A stretch of DNA of 63,073 bases from Prochlorococcus sp. AG-355-I20 (GCA_003280895.1 QCDM01000006.1:1-63073); one strand, 5' to 3'; shown: positions 20,056 to 30,855, counted from the stretch's first letter. Numbers and translations are program-made. Notes: generated from the sequence alone by a model not told the origin.

Positions 20056-21246
20056 TTATGCATTTGGAGATGGCCAAATGTCTCTTACCATAGTTAATAA
20101 AATTTGAGCTTCATCATATCTTTCTGAATGCGTTTTACCATTTAATAAAAATGTGATGTGAGCCATTTTTCTTCCCAGAATTTCGCGAGATTTGCCATAA
20201 CAATGAATATTAGAACCCTCAATTTCAGATAACATTTTAATTCTGGTTTCCATTGAGATTGGGAAATTCTTTCTTAATCCCAGTAGATTTATCATAATTG
20301 CCCCTTCACAGTTCATTTTAATTTCAGGTGGCATTATCCCAGAAGAAATGCAAACATATTGATCAAACTGACTTGAAGTACAAGCTTCAATAGAGAAATG
20401 AGCTGAGTTATGTGTTCTTGGAGCTATTTCGTTAATTAAAAGGCCATTATCTCCAAAGAAAAATTCAATAGCTAGAACTCCAACGTAATTAAGTTCATTG
20501 ACTATTGAAGAGAAAATATTTATTGCAAATAAGTTCAAATCATATTCATTTATTCCAGGTGCAAGAACCCAATCACAAACATGATTAGATTGGAATGTCT
20601 CAACGATTGGAAAGAATCTTATCTTACCGGTTCTATCTCTAGAGCCAACAAGAGCCAGTTCTTTTTCATACTCTATCCATTCTTCTATTAACCATTCATC
20701 AGAATTACTCTCAGTTAAAAAAGAATCTAAATCTTCTTTTGTCTTTATTTTTTTGTTCCCTTTACCGTCATATCCACCTTTATTTGATTTTGCCATTAGA
20801 GGAAAAGTCCAATTATTGATTTCCTCATCCGAGAGATTTCTAAAATCTTCAATACTTATCCATTTCGGACAGGGAATATTCATTCTATCTATTAATTTTT
20901 TTTGGGAAAACCTATCTACTAATGGCTTAATTGCATTAAGGCTTGGAACAAAAATATCGTTATTGCCAATTAAATTTAATTTATCAATTTTTATCCATTC
21001 ATTTTCAAAAATTATTTTTTCACACTCATTAATTAATGATTTATTACCTCTTATCTTTAAAGGATCAGCTTCTATGACATGATCTGCTTTTGAACCAGCA
21101 GGATCATCAAAAGATTTTGTTTGCACACATACTTCTAAATCTCTTTTTTTTGCTGCCTCGGTTAACATCAATGCCAGTTGACCACCTCCAATTATTCCTA
21201 GGGAATAATTTTTCTTAATATCGTTTATATTTTTTTTAGAACTCAT
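20056..21246 (-). CDS. purK: N5-carboxyaminoimidazole ribonucleotide synthase
   Basis: A 396-aa ATP-grasp enzyme. GIIGGGQLALMLTEAAKK near residue 17 is the N-terminal nucleotide-type fold. KSNKGGYDGKGNKKI at ~152 carries the ATP-grasp lysine and glycine loop. INEIAPRTHNSAHFSIEAC at ~268, followed by SSQFDQ, is the PurK-specific region. It converts AIR to N5-CAIR with ATP and bicarbonate in purine synthesis. Full family length. It is divergent from aroB across a 125-base intergenic stretch, with the 6S RNA just downstream. Confidence 0.95.
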   Translation of the reverse strand: MSSKKNINDIKKNYSLGIIGGGQLALMLTEAAKKRDLEVCVQTKSFDDPAGSKADHVIEADPLKIRGNKSLINECEKIIFENEWIKIDKLNLIGNNDIFVPSLNAIKPLVDRFSQKKLIDRMNIPCPKWISIEDFRNLSDEEINNWTFPLMAKSNKGGYDGKGNKKIKTKEDLDSFLTESNSDEWLIEEWIEYEKELALVGSRDRTGKIRFFPIVETFQSNHVCDWVLAPGINEYDLNLFAINIFSSIVNELNYVGVLAIEFFFGDNGLLINEIAPRTHNSAHFSIEACTSSQFDQYVCISSGIMPPEIKMNCEGAIMINLLGLRKNFPISMETRIKMLSEIEGSNIHCYGKSREILGRKMAHITFLLNGKTHSERYDEAQILLTMVRDIWPSPNA

Positions 21247-21371
21247 AGCATGATTTTATTACCATTTCTAATTCTTAACAACTGAATTTTTAAGGATCTA
21301 GAGCTTAGATTTTGCTAATATATAAAGTATTTAATACCAAATATTTATAAATTTTAACTAGGTAATCAATT

Positions 21372-22463
21372 GTGAATAAGAGCAAAATATTAGTCCCATT
21401 AGGTGATAAGTCATACGAAGTAACTCTAGAAGCAGGGATACTGAACAATATCAGCGAAGAACTTTTAAAAATTGGAATAACAAAGAATAGAAAAATACTT
21501 GTGATTTCAAATGAAGAAATATCAAATTTGTATGGAGAAAAATTTTTAAATAATTTAAAAGATAATAAATTTCAGGCCAAAATGTTCCTTATCAAGGCCG
21601 GAGAATCATATAAAAACTTAAAAACCTTAAGTGAAATATATGATGTAGCATTTGAATTTGGCTTAGATAGAAATTCAATAATTATTGCCCTTGGAGGAGG
21701 AATTGTTGGAGATGTAAGCGGTTTTGCAGCTGCGACTTGGCTGAGAGGTATCGAATATATTCAGATTCCAACAACATTATTATCAATGGTTGATTCATCT
21801 GTGGGAGGAAAAACAGGAGTAAATCATCCAAAAGGTAAGAATTTAATTGGAGCTTTCAATCAACCTAAAGCAGTTTTTATTGATCCAGAAACTTTAAAAA
21901 GTTTGCCCAAAAGAGAATTTAGTGCAGGCATGGCCGAAGTAATAAAATATGGAGTAATAAGAGATAAAGAACTTTTCGAATACTTAGAAATTAAAAAAAT
22001 CAAGAATGAGCTTATAAATCTCAAGAATGAATATCTAATTAAAATAATTGAAAGTTCAATAAAAACAAAGTCTCATATAGTTTCGCAAGACGAACATGAA
22101 AATGGTGTTAGAGCAATATTGAATTATGGTCATTCTTTTGGTCACGTTATTGAAAATTTATGTGGATACGGCAAATTTCTACATGGTGAGGCTATATCAA
22201 TTGGTATGAATATTGCGGGGAAAATAGCAATTGAGAAAGGGTTATGGTCTAAAGAAGAATTAGAAAGACAGCAAATTCTTTTAGAGAGTTACGATCTTCC
22301 TACTGAGATCCCCAAAATAAATAAAAAAGATGTTCTAACAATACTTATGGGCGATAAAAAAGTTCGTGATGGCAAAATGAGATTTATATTACCTAAAGAA
22401 ATTGGTGCTGTTGATATATATGATGACGTAGAAGATTCATTATTTTTAAAGTTTTTTTCTTAA
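21372..22463 (+). CDS. aroB: 3-dehydroquinate synthase
   Basis: 363 aa from a GTG start. Contains the NAD-binding [20 protein letters not shown] at ~110, [20 protein letters not shown] at ~132, and [12 protein letters not shown]. The zinc ligands lie in the Glu of AEVIKYG and in [11 protein letters not shown] and FLHGEA. It makes 3-dehydroquinate from DAHP in the shikimate pathway. The stop overlaps the convergent methyltransferase gene by four bases. Confidence 0.97.
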   Translation: MNKSKILVPLGDKSYEVTLEAGILNNISEELLKIGITKNRKILVISNEEISNLYGEKFLNNLKDNKFQAKMFLIKAGESYKNLKTLSEIYDVAFEFGLDRNSIIIALGGGIVGDVSGFAAATWLRGIEYIQIPTTLLSMVDSSVGGKTGVNHPKGKNLIGAFNQPKAVFIDPETLKSLPKREFSAGMAEVIKYGVIRDKELFEYLEIKKIKNELINLKNEYLIKIIESSIKTKSHIVSQDEHENGVRAILNYGHSFGHVIENLCGYGKFLHGEAISIGMNIAGKIAIEKGLWSKEELERQQILLESYDLPTEIPKINKKDVLTILMGDKKVRDGKMRFILPKEIGAVDIYDDVEDSLFLKFFS

Positions 22464-23650
22464 CGCAAACAGGTTGAATTTATATTCATTTTCTTCTCAT
22501 TAAACTTTTTAAAAACAAACCACTTAAAATCACCTAAACAAACAGGATCAACGAGTCTAAGTAATGCCTCTCTTCTTAGAAGGGCATTTGATAAATCCTC
22601 TTTAATTTCTTTCTGAATCCCATAAAGTCTCTCTGCCAATCCAAGTGCCAACAAAGCCTCTCCTTGTTTAGTTATTCCAACAGTATCAAATCCAAGAGTC
22701 TCAGCATCATTAATTAAAGTTTCTATACACACATGAGATGTTAAATCGCAATTTCCAGGAGAATCTAGAACATTATTCGTCATTTTTTGATTTTCATAAG
22801 AAACTATCGTTCCATCAGGTTTCTTAGAGGCGTAGTATTTTTTGGCTTCCTTAGCGTAATCAATTATCAATAAAATACCATTATTAATTTTTTGATAAAT
22901 AGCTTTTAACCATTTTGAGTTATCTATATGCCATTCTGTAGTCCATCCTTCAGAAGCATCTTCAGGCGGAATATTTATTCCCAACTCACTTTTAGCAAGT
23001 TTTAAACTTTTTTCCAATTCATTTGTAATTGGCATTTTATCAAAAAATAATTTATGAGATTTTTTGTCTATAGAAACTGCTTGTCGAATTAATTTTCCCT
23101 TTGAAAAGGTTATTCTCTCTACTGGCAAAGCATCCAGAACCTCATTTGCGATAACTATTCCATTTATATTATTTTCCTCTACTTCATCCAAACCTTTCCA
23201 TAAAATATCAATACCTAAGTTCAAAAATTTCTCCAATTTATTTTTTTGTTTTTCTACCATCCCTTCATTAGGTTCAATAATGACAAAAGAAACTCCTTCT
23301 AAAAAATTCTTGTTGTTTTCTAAAAAATATTTAATTAATCCACTCATAAAGCTTCCATCTCCAGCTCCAAATTCAGTTACAGCTAATTTCTGATTAGATA
23401 AAAAACTGCTCTTGAACTGAATCAACCAATCTTCTATTTGTTTACCAATCAAAAAAGCAAAATCATCAGATAAAGATGGTGATGTGACAAAATCTCCTCG
23501 AACGCCTAAATCAGCTTTACCGCTGCCGTAATAACCATTAATAGGATCATTTAATGCAAAATTCATAAAGTCATAAAAACTTATAGTCCCACCCATTTTT
23601 ATTATTTTTTTTACTAACCAATCTGGATTATTCGCGGGTAAGCTGTTCAT
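22460..23650 (-). CDS. MidA/NDUFAF7-type SAM-dependent methyltransferase (COG1565)
   Basis: 396 aa. [20 protein letters not shown] and [16 protein letters not shown] near the start, then the SAM-binding [14 protein letters not shown] at ~90, [26 protein letters not shown] at ~163 and [14 protein letters not shown]. These match the family whose mitochondrial member methylates an arginine of complex I subunit NDUFS2. In a cyanobacterium a link to NDH-1 assembly is possible but inferred. It converges on aroB with a four-base overlap. Confidence 0.85.
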   Translation of the reverse strand: MNSLPANNPDWLVKKIIKMGGTISFYDFMNFALNDPINGYYGSGKADLGVRGDFVTSPSLSDDFAFLIGKQIEDWLIQFKSSFLSNQKLAVTEFGAGDGSFMSGLIKYFLENNKNFLEGVSFVIIEPNEGMVEKQKNKLEKFLNLGIDILWKGLDEVEENNINGIVIANEVLDALPVERITFSKGKLIRQAVSIDKKSHKLFFDKMPITNELEKSLKLAKSELGINIPPEDASEGWTTEWHIDNSKWLKAIYQKINNGILLIIDYAKEAKKYYASKKPDGTIVSYENQKMTNNVLDSPGNCDLTSHVCIETLINDAETLGFDTVGITKQGEALLALGLAERLYGIQKEIKEDLSNALLRREALLRLVDPVCLGDFKWFVFKKFNEKKMNINSTCLR

Positions 23651-23681
23651 CGGCGAAAATATAAAGAGACAAAACTTATTT

Positions 23682-24479
23682 ATGCCTTCAAAGATTAACT
23701 ATTTATTAGGAATATTTCTATCTATATTAGTTTTAATTTCACATAAACCCGTTTTCGCTATAAATAATCCAAATCTCTTACCAGAAGAAAAAACACCAGT
23801 CATTGATTTAGCTAAAACATTAAGCCCTAATCAGAAAAAATCTTTAGAGGAAAAGCTCAATAATCTAGAAATTGAAAGTGGGTGGAAAATTAAATATTTA
23901 TCTCAGTTTGAAAGTTCTCCTGGTAGCGCAATAAAGGACTATTGGGATTTAGATGAGACAAGTTTGTTGATAGTTGCGGATCCTAGAGGGGGAAATTTGC
24001 TGAACTTTAACGTCGGAGAGGCTTATTTTAATTTTATGCCAAGGTTATTTTGGGTTGAACTTCAAACAAGATTTGGCAACCAATACTATGTTAAAGATCA
24101 CGGTGAGGATGGTGCAGTATTAGATGCAATTGATTCAGTAAAGATTTGCCTCGAAAGAGGAGGATGCCACGTTGTCCCTGGCTTACCCAAAGAGCAATAT
24201 ATTTGGACTTTATGTACATCTATTCTTGGAGGTTTAGTAGCAGGTTTTGCATCTGCTCCAAGAAAAGAAGGTCAAGTCATATCAATTGGATTTTTAGCTC
24301 TTCTTTCTCCCTTATGGGGAATGTTATTTGGAATTTTTGGTTTGGCACCGATAATATCCAGAACAAATGATTTATTGCCTCTATTTAAAAATGGTTTAGC
24401 TTTTACAGCTGCAGGAATTGCGGGTTATATCTTGTCTCAAACATTATTTTCAAGATATGAAAAGCCCAAAAATACTTAA
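23682..24479 (+). CDS. TPM-domain protein (TLP18.3/Psb32-like), exported
   Basis: 265 aa. A signal peptide (~1-26, ending VFAINN) is followed by a TPM domain: PVIDLAKTLSPNQKKSLEEK, WKIKYLSQFE, SLLIVADPRGG. Two to three C-terminal helices (~177-255) anchor it. Psb32 and TLP18.3 sit at the thylakoid and help photosystem II repair; that role is inferred here. Divergent from the MidA-type gene 31 bases away. Confidence 0.75.
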   Translation: MPSKINYLLGIFLSILVLISHKPVFAINNPNLLPEEKTPVIDLAKTLSPNQKKSLEEKLNNLEIESGWKIKYLSQFESSPGSAIKDYWDLDETSLLIVADPRGGNLLNFNVGEAYFNFMPRLFWVELQTRFGNQYYVKDHGEDGAVLDAIDSVKICLERGGCHVVPGLPKEQYIWTLCTSILGGLVAGFASAPRKEGQVISIGFLALLSPLWGMLFGIFGLAPIISRTNDLLPLFKNGLAFTAAGIAGYILSQTLFSRYEKPKNT

Positions 24480-24502
24480 AATATAAACAAAAATATCAAA
24501 TC

Positions 24503-25336
24503 CTAAAAAAATTTATCTTCTTCACAAATTTCACCAGACTCTGAATACCATCGGTGAGAGACATGTCTTAATTCCTTTTTTTCAAACTCAATCCATGAAA
24601 AGTTAATTAGTAATTTCCCATCTTCATCAGTTTTATATCTTGGCACTACAGCAGTATTGAAATAAATTGTTCCTTTGCTATCAATTTTAAACATCTCTCT
24701 TAAACCAAGATTTCTTTTAAGCCGATTATGCATATGACCAAAAATTGCAAGATCAACTTTTCTTCTCTTTTGTATTTGAGAAATAGCCACAGACAAATCT
24801 CTATCTCCCCAATCTAATGAGGGTAATTTCCAGTCTTTTCCACAAATGCTTTTAGGTTCTGAACCTAAACCCGAGGGGCCAGCATGAGACATAATTATTA
24901 AAGGTATATCTTTTACAGTCTTTTCCGAACATTTGATAATTTTATTTATTGAATCTTGTTCGGTTATAGGTCCATAAACACCTTTAACTTCTTTTGAAAG
25001 ATAATAGCCTCCGCCAGAACTACATGGTCTAGCAGACAATAAATTTAGTTGATTATTAAAAACTTTCAAATCCCATGCACAATATTTTTCACCAAGAACA
25101 CGTATCTGCTTTGAGAGAGTTTCGCCTGTAGAATCTTTTCCTCTATCATGATTTCCTAAAATCACAAAAGTAGGAATTTTGATCTCATTGATTTTTTTAA
25201 TTATTTTGACACTTCCATCAGAAATATCACCAACAAATAAAACAATATTTGGTTTGATAATCGATAAAACTCTCAAGTCTAATTCAGACCATTGACCATG
25301 ACAGTCACCAACAATAGCAATTTTTAAATTTGTCAG
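24503..25336 (-). CDS. Metallophosphoesterase (TIGR04168-like), probable non-AUG start
   Basis: Motifs: GDCHGQW (first metal site), FVGDISDG (second), ILGNHDRG, IIMSHAGPSG and IFGHMHNR, a complete calcineurin-like dimetal site. The first site is encoded upstream of the only usual start codon (TTG, 25276), so translation must begin earlier. In-frame TAA precedes the segment and the only near-start codon is CTG at 25336 (ATT just before it is another option). The substrate is unknown. Divergent from nadA with ~50 bases between the likely starts. Confidence 0.8.
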   Translation of the reverse strand: MTNLKIAIVGDCHGQWSELDLRVLSIIKPNIVLFVGDISDGSVKIIKKINEIKIPTFVILGNHDRGKDSTGETLSKQIRVLGEKYCAWDLKVFNNQLNLLSARPCSSGGGYYLSKEVKGVYGPITEQDSINKIIKCSEKTVKDIPLIIMSHAGPSGLGSEPKSICGKDWKLPSLDWGDRDLSVAISQIQKRRKVDLAIFGHMHNRLKRNLGLREMFKIDSKGTIYFNTAVVPRYKTDEDGKLLINFSWIEFEKKELRHVSHRWYSESGEICEEDKFF

Positions 25337-25439
25337 AATTTTTTCTGTTTAAAGGCATATAATCTATTTAGAGATATTCTAAATCCTGACCAGTATAACT
25401 TCTACTGCAAAACAGAAATCAGTTCAAAACGAAGAGGAT

Positions 25440-26354
25440 TTGATTTCTGAAATAAAGGAGCGTTGCAAAAAAGCTAATGCAATTATTCTTGCGCACTATT
25501 ATCAAGCACCAGAGATTCAGGAAATTGCAGATTTTATTGGAGATTCATTAGATCTATCTAGGAAAGCTGCAAATAATGACGCAGATATAATAATTTTTTG
25601 CGGTGTGCACTTTATGGCCGAAACCGCAAAAATACTTAGCCCTAATAAAACAGTCTTATTACCAGATATTGACGCAGGATGCTCATTAGCAGACGATTGT
25701 CCTTCAGATAAATTTCAAAAATTCAGGGAAGAAAATCCAGATCACTATGTCGTAAGTTATATAAATTGCACTGCAGAAGTAAAAGCTCAAAGTGATCTGA
25801 TATGTACAAGCAGTAATGCAGTCTCATTAATTAAAAAGATACCTGAAGATAAAAAGATAATATTTGCGCCAGATCAGAACCTTGGGAGATGGGTACAGAA
25901 AAATGCAGGAAGAGATCTTAAATTATGGCCTGGCAGCTGCATTGTTCATGAATCATTTAGTGAAGAAGAACTTCTAAAATTAAAATATCAAAATCCAGGA
26001 TCAAAAGTAATTGCTCATCCTGAATGTAGTCAAAATTTACTAATTCTCTCAGACTTTATTGGATCAACAAGTAAGCTGCTTGATTTCGTAAGTAAAGATC
26101 CATCTAGAACTTACATGGTACTAACTGAACCTGGAATAATTCATCAAATGAAAAAGAAAGAACCTAATAAAATTTTTATTGAAGTCCCAGATGTAGAAGG
26201 TTGTAAATGTAACGAGTGTCCATATATGAAATTAAATACTTTAGAAAAAATTCTTGATTGTTTGAAAAATAATTCCCCGTCTATCGAACTAAACCCAGAA
26301 ATAATAAGAAGAGCCTATGTGCCAATAAAGAGAATGCTGGATATGAGTAATTAA
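25440..26354 (+). CDS. nadA: Quinolinate synthase A
   Basis: 304 aa from TTG 25440. AIILAHYYQAPEIQEIADFI with GDSLDLS near the start; Cys ligands for the 4Fe-4S cluster lie in LICTSSNA, HPECSQN and the KCNECPYMKLNTL region. It condenses iminoaspartate with dihydroxyacetone phosphate to quinolinate in NAD synthesis. The frame stays open for 18 codons upstream to a CTG at 25386, so the true start may be non-AUG and further upstream. Overlaps convergent ctpA by four bases. Confidence 0.95.
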   Translation: MISEIKERCKKANAIILAHYYQAPEIQEIADFIGDSLDLSRKAANNDADIIIFCGVHFMAETAKILSPNKTVLLPDIDAGCSLADDCPSDKFQKFREENPDHYVVSYINCTAEVKAQSDLICTSSNAVSLIKKIPEDKKIIFAPDQNLGRWVQKNAGRDLKLWPGSCIVHESFSEEELLKLKYQNPGSKVIAHPECSQNLLILSDFIGSTSKLLDFVSKDPSRTYMVLTEPGIIHQMKKKEPNKIFIEVPDVEGCKCNECPYMKLNTLEKILDCLKNNSPSIELNPEIIRRAYVPIKRMLDMSN

Positions 26355-27694
26355 TTTAATGAAAATACTTTATCTTCCTTATTAATTTTTAGGAATGCAT
26401 TAAGGTTTGTGGTGTCGGGCTTAAATTCGCTTATCTGATTCTTTCTATTAATTATATTTATTAGCTCTTTTTCACCAGCTCTATATTGTTTATCTTTTCT
26501 AGTTCCAATCTCTCTTTGAAGTATAGGGTTTATATTCATTCTTACTTCTATGTCTGGAATAATTCCAGATTTGTTTATATCAGTGCCGTTCGGAGTTAAA
26601 TACTTAGCGACTGTAACAGTTAGACCTGAACCATCAACTAATGTTCTCATAGATTGAACTAGACCTTTACCAAATGTTTTCTTCCCAACTAATTTTCCTC
26701 TTTTGTTATCTTTTATTGCACCAGAAACTATTTCACTAGCACTAGCAGAACCCTCATTAACTAAGACAACTAAGGGCTTTTTTGTTAGAGCTTGACCGTT
26801 TCCTTTTTTTGTTTCTTTTAAACCATCTTTACTTACTGTACTTACTATTACTCCTTTGTTAATGAAGTGCCTTGAGATATCAATGCTTGATTCTAATAAA
26901 CCTCCAGGATTACTTCTTAAGTCAAGAACATATCCTGCGACTTTTTTTGTTTCTAAATCCTTAATAGCATCTCTAGTTTCTTTGGATGCATTTGCATTAA
27001 ATTGTTTAATTCTTACATAGCCAATTGATAAGCCATTTTTGGTTTGATTGACTTTACTTGATACAGATTTTATTTCAATTTTTTCTCTTGATAAAGTCTT
27101 AAAAAAGGATTGAGAACCTCTAAGAATTTCAAGCTTTACTTTAGTACCTCTTTGTCCTCTTATTAATTTCACGGCATCCTCAATATTCATACCTTCAGTA
27201 GAAATATCATCTATGGATAATATTTTATCTCTAGCTTTAATTCCAGCATCAAATGCAGGGGTGCCCTCTATGGGAGAAATAATTATTAAATCATCAGATT
27301 CTTTATCTTTAACTATTTGGATACCAACTCCAGTTAATTCGCCAGAGGTATCAATTCTCATTTGATTAAATTCCTTAGGTTCTAAAAATCTTGTATAAGA
27401 ATCATCTAAATTAGAAAGCATATCTCTAATCGCATCATATGCTTCATTGCTGTCTGAATATTTTTTTGATAAAACTTCTTTTCTTAGATTAATCCAATTG
27501 GACTTTTGAAATTTGCCGTTTGAATCAAGAAAATCTCTATATACAATTTGCCAAACATGATCAATTACTTCTTTATAACTATTATTTAAAACTGTTGCCT
27601 CTGCAAAATTATTTAAAAATAACCCAGAAAAGGATGTCGCAAACAGAAATATATATTTTTTTTTAAGCAATTTTCTTATCTTCAAATAATTCAA
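26351..27694 (-). CDS. ctpA: Carboxyl-terminal processing protease
   Basis: 447 aa. N-terminal signal/anchor (~10-33), an S41 leader region, a PDZ domain (~105-185, GVGIQIVKDKE then PAFDAGIKARDKILSIDD) and the tail-specific protease domain. The catalytic Ser lies in NEGSASASEIVSGAI and the Lys in KTFGKGLVQSM. In cyanobacteria a family member trims the D1 precursor of photosystem II in the lumen; several paralogs exist, so the exact substrate is inferred. Confidence 0.92.
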   Translation of the reverse strand: MNYLKIRKLLKKKYIFLFATSFSGLFLNNFAEATVLNNSYKEVIDHVWQIVYRDFLDSNGKFQKSNWINLRKEVLSKKYSDSNEAYDAIRDMLSNLDDSYTRFLEPKEFNQMRIDTSGELTGVGIQIVKDKESDDLIIISPIEGTPAFDAGIKARDKILSIDDISTEGMNIEDAVKLIRGQRGTKVKLEILRGSQSFFKTLSREKIEIKSVSSKVNQTKNGLSIGYVRIKQFNANASKETRDAIKDLETKKVAGYVLDLRSNPGGLLESSIDISRHFINKGVIVSTVSKDGLKETKKGNGQALTKKPLVVLVNEGSASASEIVSGAIKDNKRGKLVGKKTFGKGLVQSMRTLVDGSGLTVTVAKYLTPNGTDINKSGIIPDIEVRMNINPILQREIGTRKDKQYRAGEKELINIINRKNQISEFKPDTTNLNAFLKINKEDKVFSLN

Positions 27695-27746
27695 TATTTT
27701 TTATTATAAAAAAAATTTATTTATAATTCAAAAATTTGACAAATCC

Positions 27747-28964
27747 TTAAGGATCAATCCACTTCCCATCATCCTTAATAAGTTGGATTAAAGCATTAAC
27801 ACCCTCATCTTCAGGTACTCTTTTTATCTCTTCTTTTCTTCTATATAAGGCAATAGTTCCTTTACCTTTTCCAACATAACCATAATCAGCATCTGCCATT
27901 TCTCCTGGCCCATTAACAATACATCCCATTATTGCTATATCTAGACCCGTCAAATGTGAAGTAGCGTTCCTAACTTTATCTACAACTTCTTCTAGATTGA
28001 AAAGTGTTCTACCACAACTGGGGCAACTGATGTATTCAACCATTGTTTTTCTTAATCCTAAAGATTGCAAAATTGAATAGCAAACTGGTATTTCCTTTTC
28101 TGGAGCTTCTGTTAAGGAAACCCTGATGGTATCTCCTAATCCCTCTGCTAAAAGTGTTCCAATTCCAGCAGTACTTTTAATCCTTCCATAATCACCATCA
28201 CCAGCTTCGGTCACTCCTAAATGTAAGGGATAGTTATATCCTTCTGAGTCAAGCCTATCTGCAATCATTCTGTAAGCTGCCATCATGACCGGAGCCCTAG
28301 AAGCTTTCATAGAAATAATTATGTTATGAAAATCAAGCTCATCACAAATTTTGACGAACTCCATCGCAGATTCTGTCATTCCTAATGGCGTATCTCCATA
28401 AGTAAAAAGCATCCTCTCAGATAGAGACCCATGATTAACTCCAATCCTTAGAGCTTTGTTTTCAGCCTTTAAAACTTCAACTAAAGGGGTAAATCTTTTA
28501 AGTATTGTTTGCTTAATAGTTTCAAATTCCTCATCTGTATATTCAGTTCTTGTAGGGTCTGATTTTTCAAAAACAAACAATCCAGGATTAATTCTTACTT
28601 TATCAACATGTTTTGCAACTTCCATTGCAATTTTCATACCATTATGGTGAACATCAGCCACCAAGGGGGTATTGATATTATTTTCTAGTAATTTTGCCTT
28701 AATATCTCCTACTGCTTTGGCATGTGCTAAGGAAGGGACAGTTAACCTTACTATTTCACAACCCACATCATGAAGTCTTTTGATAGCTAAGAAAGCATTT
28801 TCGACATCCATAGTATCTTCATTTATCATCGATTGAACTCTTACTGGATAATCACTTCCAATAGCTATATCACCCACCATTACTGTTCTAGTTATCCTTC
28901 TCTCAATATGAGTTGAATATCTTTTGGAGAGACTATTAACCTCTTTAGATTGAGTTAATGACAT
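27747..28964 (-). CDS. ispG: 4-hydroxy-3-methylbut-2-en-1-yl diphosphate synthase
   Basis: 405 aa. N-terminal TIM barrel with [20 protein letters not shown] and PLVADVHHN. The C-terminal iron-sulfur domain has [18 protein letters not shown] and [20 protein letters not shown], supplying three Cys. It reduces MEcPP to HMBPP in the MEP isoprenoid pathway, using ferredoxin in cyanobacteria. Same strand as ctpA, 52 bases apart. Confidence 0.97.
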   Translation of the reverse strand: MSLTQSKEVNSLSKRYSTHIERRITRTVMVGDIAIGSDYPVRVQSMINEDTMDVENAFLAIKRLHDVGCEIVRLTVPSLAHAKAVGDIKAKLLENNINTPLVADVHHNGMKIAMEVAKHVDKVRINPGLFVFEKSDPTRTEYTDEEFETIKQTILKRFTPLVEVLKAENKALRIGVNHGSLSERMLFTYGDTPLGMTESAMEFVKICDELDFHNIIISMKASRAPVMMAAYRMIADRLDSEGYNYPLHLGVTEAGDGDYGRIKSTAGIGTLLAEGLGDTIRVSLTEAPEKEIPVCYSILQSLGLRKTMVEYISCPSCGRTLFNLEEVVDKVRNATSHLTGLDIAIMGCIVNGPGEMADADYGYVGKGKGTIALYRRKEEIKRVPEDEGVNALIQLIKDDGKWIDP

Positions 28965-28999
28965 TAAAATTCTTGATATTCAAAAAGGATTTCACTAAA

Positions 29000-29503
29000 T
29001 TATACGGCATATAGTTTACCACTTACATTCTCTAGGTCTTTCAAAGTTAGATGGTAAGGTTTATTGATTTCTTTTGAAGGAAATCTCAACAAATAAGATG
29101 GATGAAAAATTACCATAATTTCTCTCCCATCTTTTTTAATCCATTGACCTCTTAAATTACTTATAGGATCTTTAACTTCTAAAATAGCTCTCATAGCAGT
29201 AGAACCAGTAAGTAATATAAATTTTGGATCGACTAACTTTATTTGCTGTAATAACCAAGGTTTATGAATATTAATTTCTCTAGAAGTGGGTTTTCTATTA
29301 TTTGGTGGACGACATTTAATTACATTACAAAAATAAACATCCTTCTTAAAATCAATTCCAGCTTGTATTAATAATTCGTTTAATAACTTACCAGATTTAC
29401 CTACATAAGGTTTTCCTTCTAAATCTTCCTGGGCTCCAGGTGCCTCACCAATTACTAACAAATCTGCAAATACACTTCCTCTCCCAATTACTAACCTTTT
29501 CAC
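29000..29503 (-). CDS. Uracil-DNA glycosylase family 4-like protein lacking FeS ligands
   Basis: 167 aa from GTG. LLVIGEAPGAQEDLEGKPYV at ~15, NVIKCRPPNNRKPTSREI and FHPSYLLRFP match the family 4/5 UDG active-site motifs. Usual members begin with a CxxC that binds 4Fe-4S, absent here as the frame starts after it and an in-frame TGA lies upstream. The later Cys in EIxxCxPxL is replaced (EINIHKPWL). Only the KCRPP Cys remains. It may be a cluster-free variant or a shortened gene. Confidence 0.75.
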   Translation of the reverse strand: MKRLVIGRGSVFADLLVIGEAPGAQEDLEGKPYVGKSGKLLNELLIQAGIDFKKDVYFCNVIKCRPPNNRKPTSREINIHKPWLLQQIKLVDPKFILLTGSTAMRAILEVKDPISNLRGQWIKKDGREIMVIFHPSYLLRFPSKEINKPYHLTLKDLENVSGKLYAV

Positions 29504-29664
29504 CGAAAATAAAACTTTAAATATTTTTATCTTAAGAACTCAAAACATGAAAATAAAATAGATTAAGAAAATGAACTAAATTAAACCATAGTGTGATAGT
29601 TTTATTTATTCTTAATTTATGCATTCGTCATTATTAAAAGTCATATTTGAAAAGTCATAACTCA

Positions 29665-30843
29665 ATGAGTCAAGTTAATTTATCTGATCGGGCACTTTCA
29701 ATTGAGCCTTCTCTTACATTGCAGATAAGTGCTAAAGCAAATCAATTATCTGCAGAAGGAGTAGATATTTGCAATTTAAGTGCAGGTGAACCTGATTTTG
29801 ATGCCCCAAAAGAAGTTATAGAGGCTACAAGTAAAGCTATATTTGATGGATTTACAAAGTACGGGCCCGCAGCGGGGCATTTAGATCTCCGAAGAGCAAT
29901 TGCAAATAAACTTCAAATTCAAAACGATTTAAATTATGAATTTGAAAATGTAATGGTCACAAATGGTGCTAAGCAAGCAATATATAATCTTTTCCAAGTA
30001 TTGTTAAATACTGGAGACGAAGTTATTATTCCTTCTCCATATTGGTTAAGTTATCCCCAGATGGTTAGATTGGCAGGTGGGAAGCCAATTTTTACAAATT
30101 CTTCTGCAGAAGATGGATTCAAAATAAATATAGAAGATTTGAAGTCTAAAATCTCTTCAAAAACTAAATTTATAATTATCAATTCTCCTAATAACCCTAC
30201 TGGAAGAGTTATGTCAAAGGAAGAATTATCACAAATTGCCGATTTAGCTAGAGAAAATCCAAATATCAATTTTCTTTCTGATGAGATTTACGAACTAATC
30301 CTTAAAAAAGAATTTAAACACTACAGTTTATCTTCATTAGCAAATGACTTAAAAGATAGAATTTTTATAATTAATGGGTTTGCGAAAGGATGGGCTATGA
30401 CTGGCTGGAGGATAGGTTATTTAGTAGGTCCCAAAGATGTAATCAAAGCATCCTCAGCATTACAAAGTCAAAGTACAAGTAATGTTTGCTCTTTTGTTCA
30501 AAAAGGTGCTTTAGAGGCTTTAAAAATTAATAATGAGTTTTTCTCAATGATAAATAGCCATTATGATCAAAGAAGAAGACTTCTCTATGAGGGCCTTAAT
30601 AATATAAATGGGATTTATATTGAAGAACCTAACGGAGCATTTTACGCATTTCCAAAATTACCCAACTCCTCAATTACTTCTGTTGATTTCTGCAATAAAG
30701 CTCTTCAAGATTACGGATTAGTTGTTGTACCTGGAAAAGCTTTTGGAGCTGATCAATGTATAAGAATATCTTGTGCAGCTTCAGAAATTAAAATAAAAGA
30801 TGGACTACAGAGGCTCGAAAAAGCAATCTCTGAATACTATTAA
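29665..30843 (+). CDS. aspC: Class I aspartate aminotransferase
   Basis: 392 aa from ATG 29665 (a TTG six codons earlier is possible). CNLSAGEPDFDAPKEVIEA, the NSPNNPTGRVMS loop, DEIYELI and the PLP lysine in GFAKGWAMTGWRIGYL. This is the prephenate/aspartate aminotransferase Ib type seen in cyanobacteria. It moves amino groups between glutamate and oxaloacetate. Followed by phnD after 12 bases, but a functional link is not evident. Confidence 0.92.
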   Translation: MSQVNLSDRALSIEPSLTLQISAKANQLSAEGVDICNLSAGEPDFDAPKEVIEATSKAIFDGFTKYGPAAGHLDLRRAIANKLQIQNDLNYEFENVMVTNGAKQAIYNLFQVLLNTGDEVIIPSPYWLSYPQMVRLAGGKPIFTNSSAEDGFKINIEDLKSKISSKTKFIIINSPNNPTGRVMSKEELSQIADLARENPNINFLSDEIYELILKKEFKHYSLSSLANDLKDRIFIINGFAKGWAMTGWRIGYLVGPKDVIKASSALQSQSTSNVCSFVQKGALEALKINNEFFSMINSHYDQRRRLLYEGLNNINGIYIEEPNGAFYAFPKLPNSSITSVDFCNKALQDYGLVVVPGKAFGADQCIRISCAASEIKIKDGLQRLEKAISEYY

Positions 30844-30855
30844 ATTAACAAAGTT

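Noticed and set aside
19899..20093. 64-codon plus-strand ORF across the 6S RNA
   Set aside because: The interval is explained by a structured RNA with paired ends on the minus strand and the protein shows no sensible pattern.
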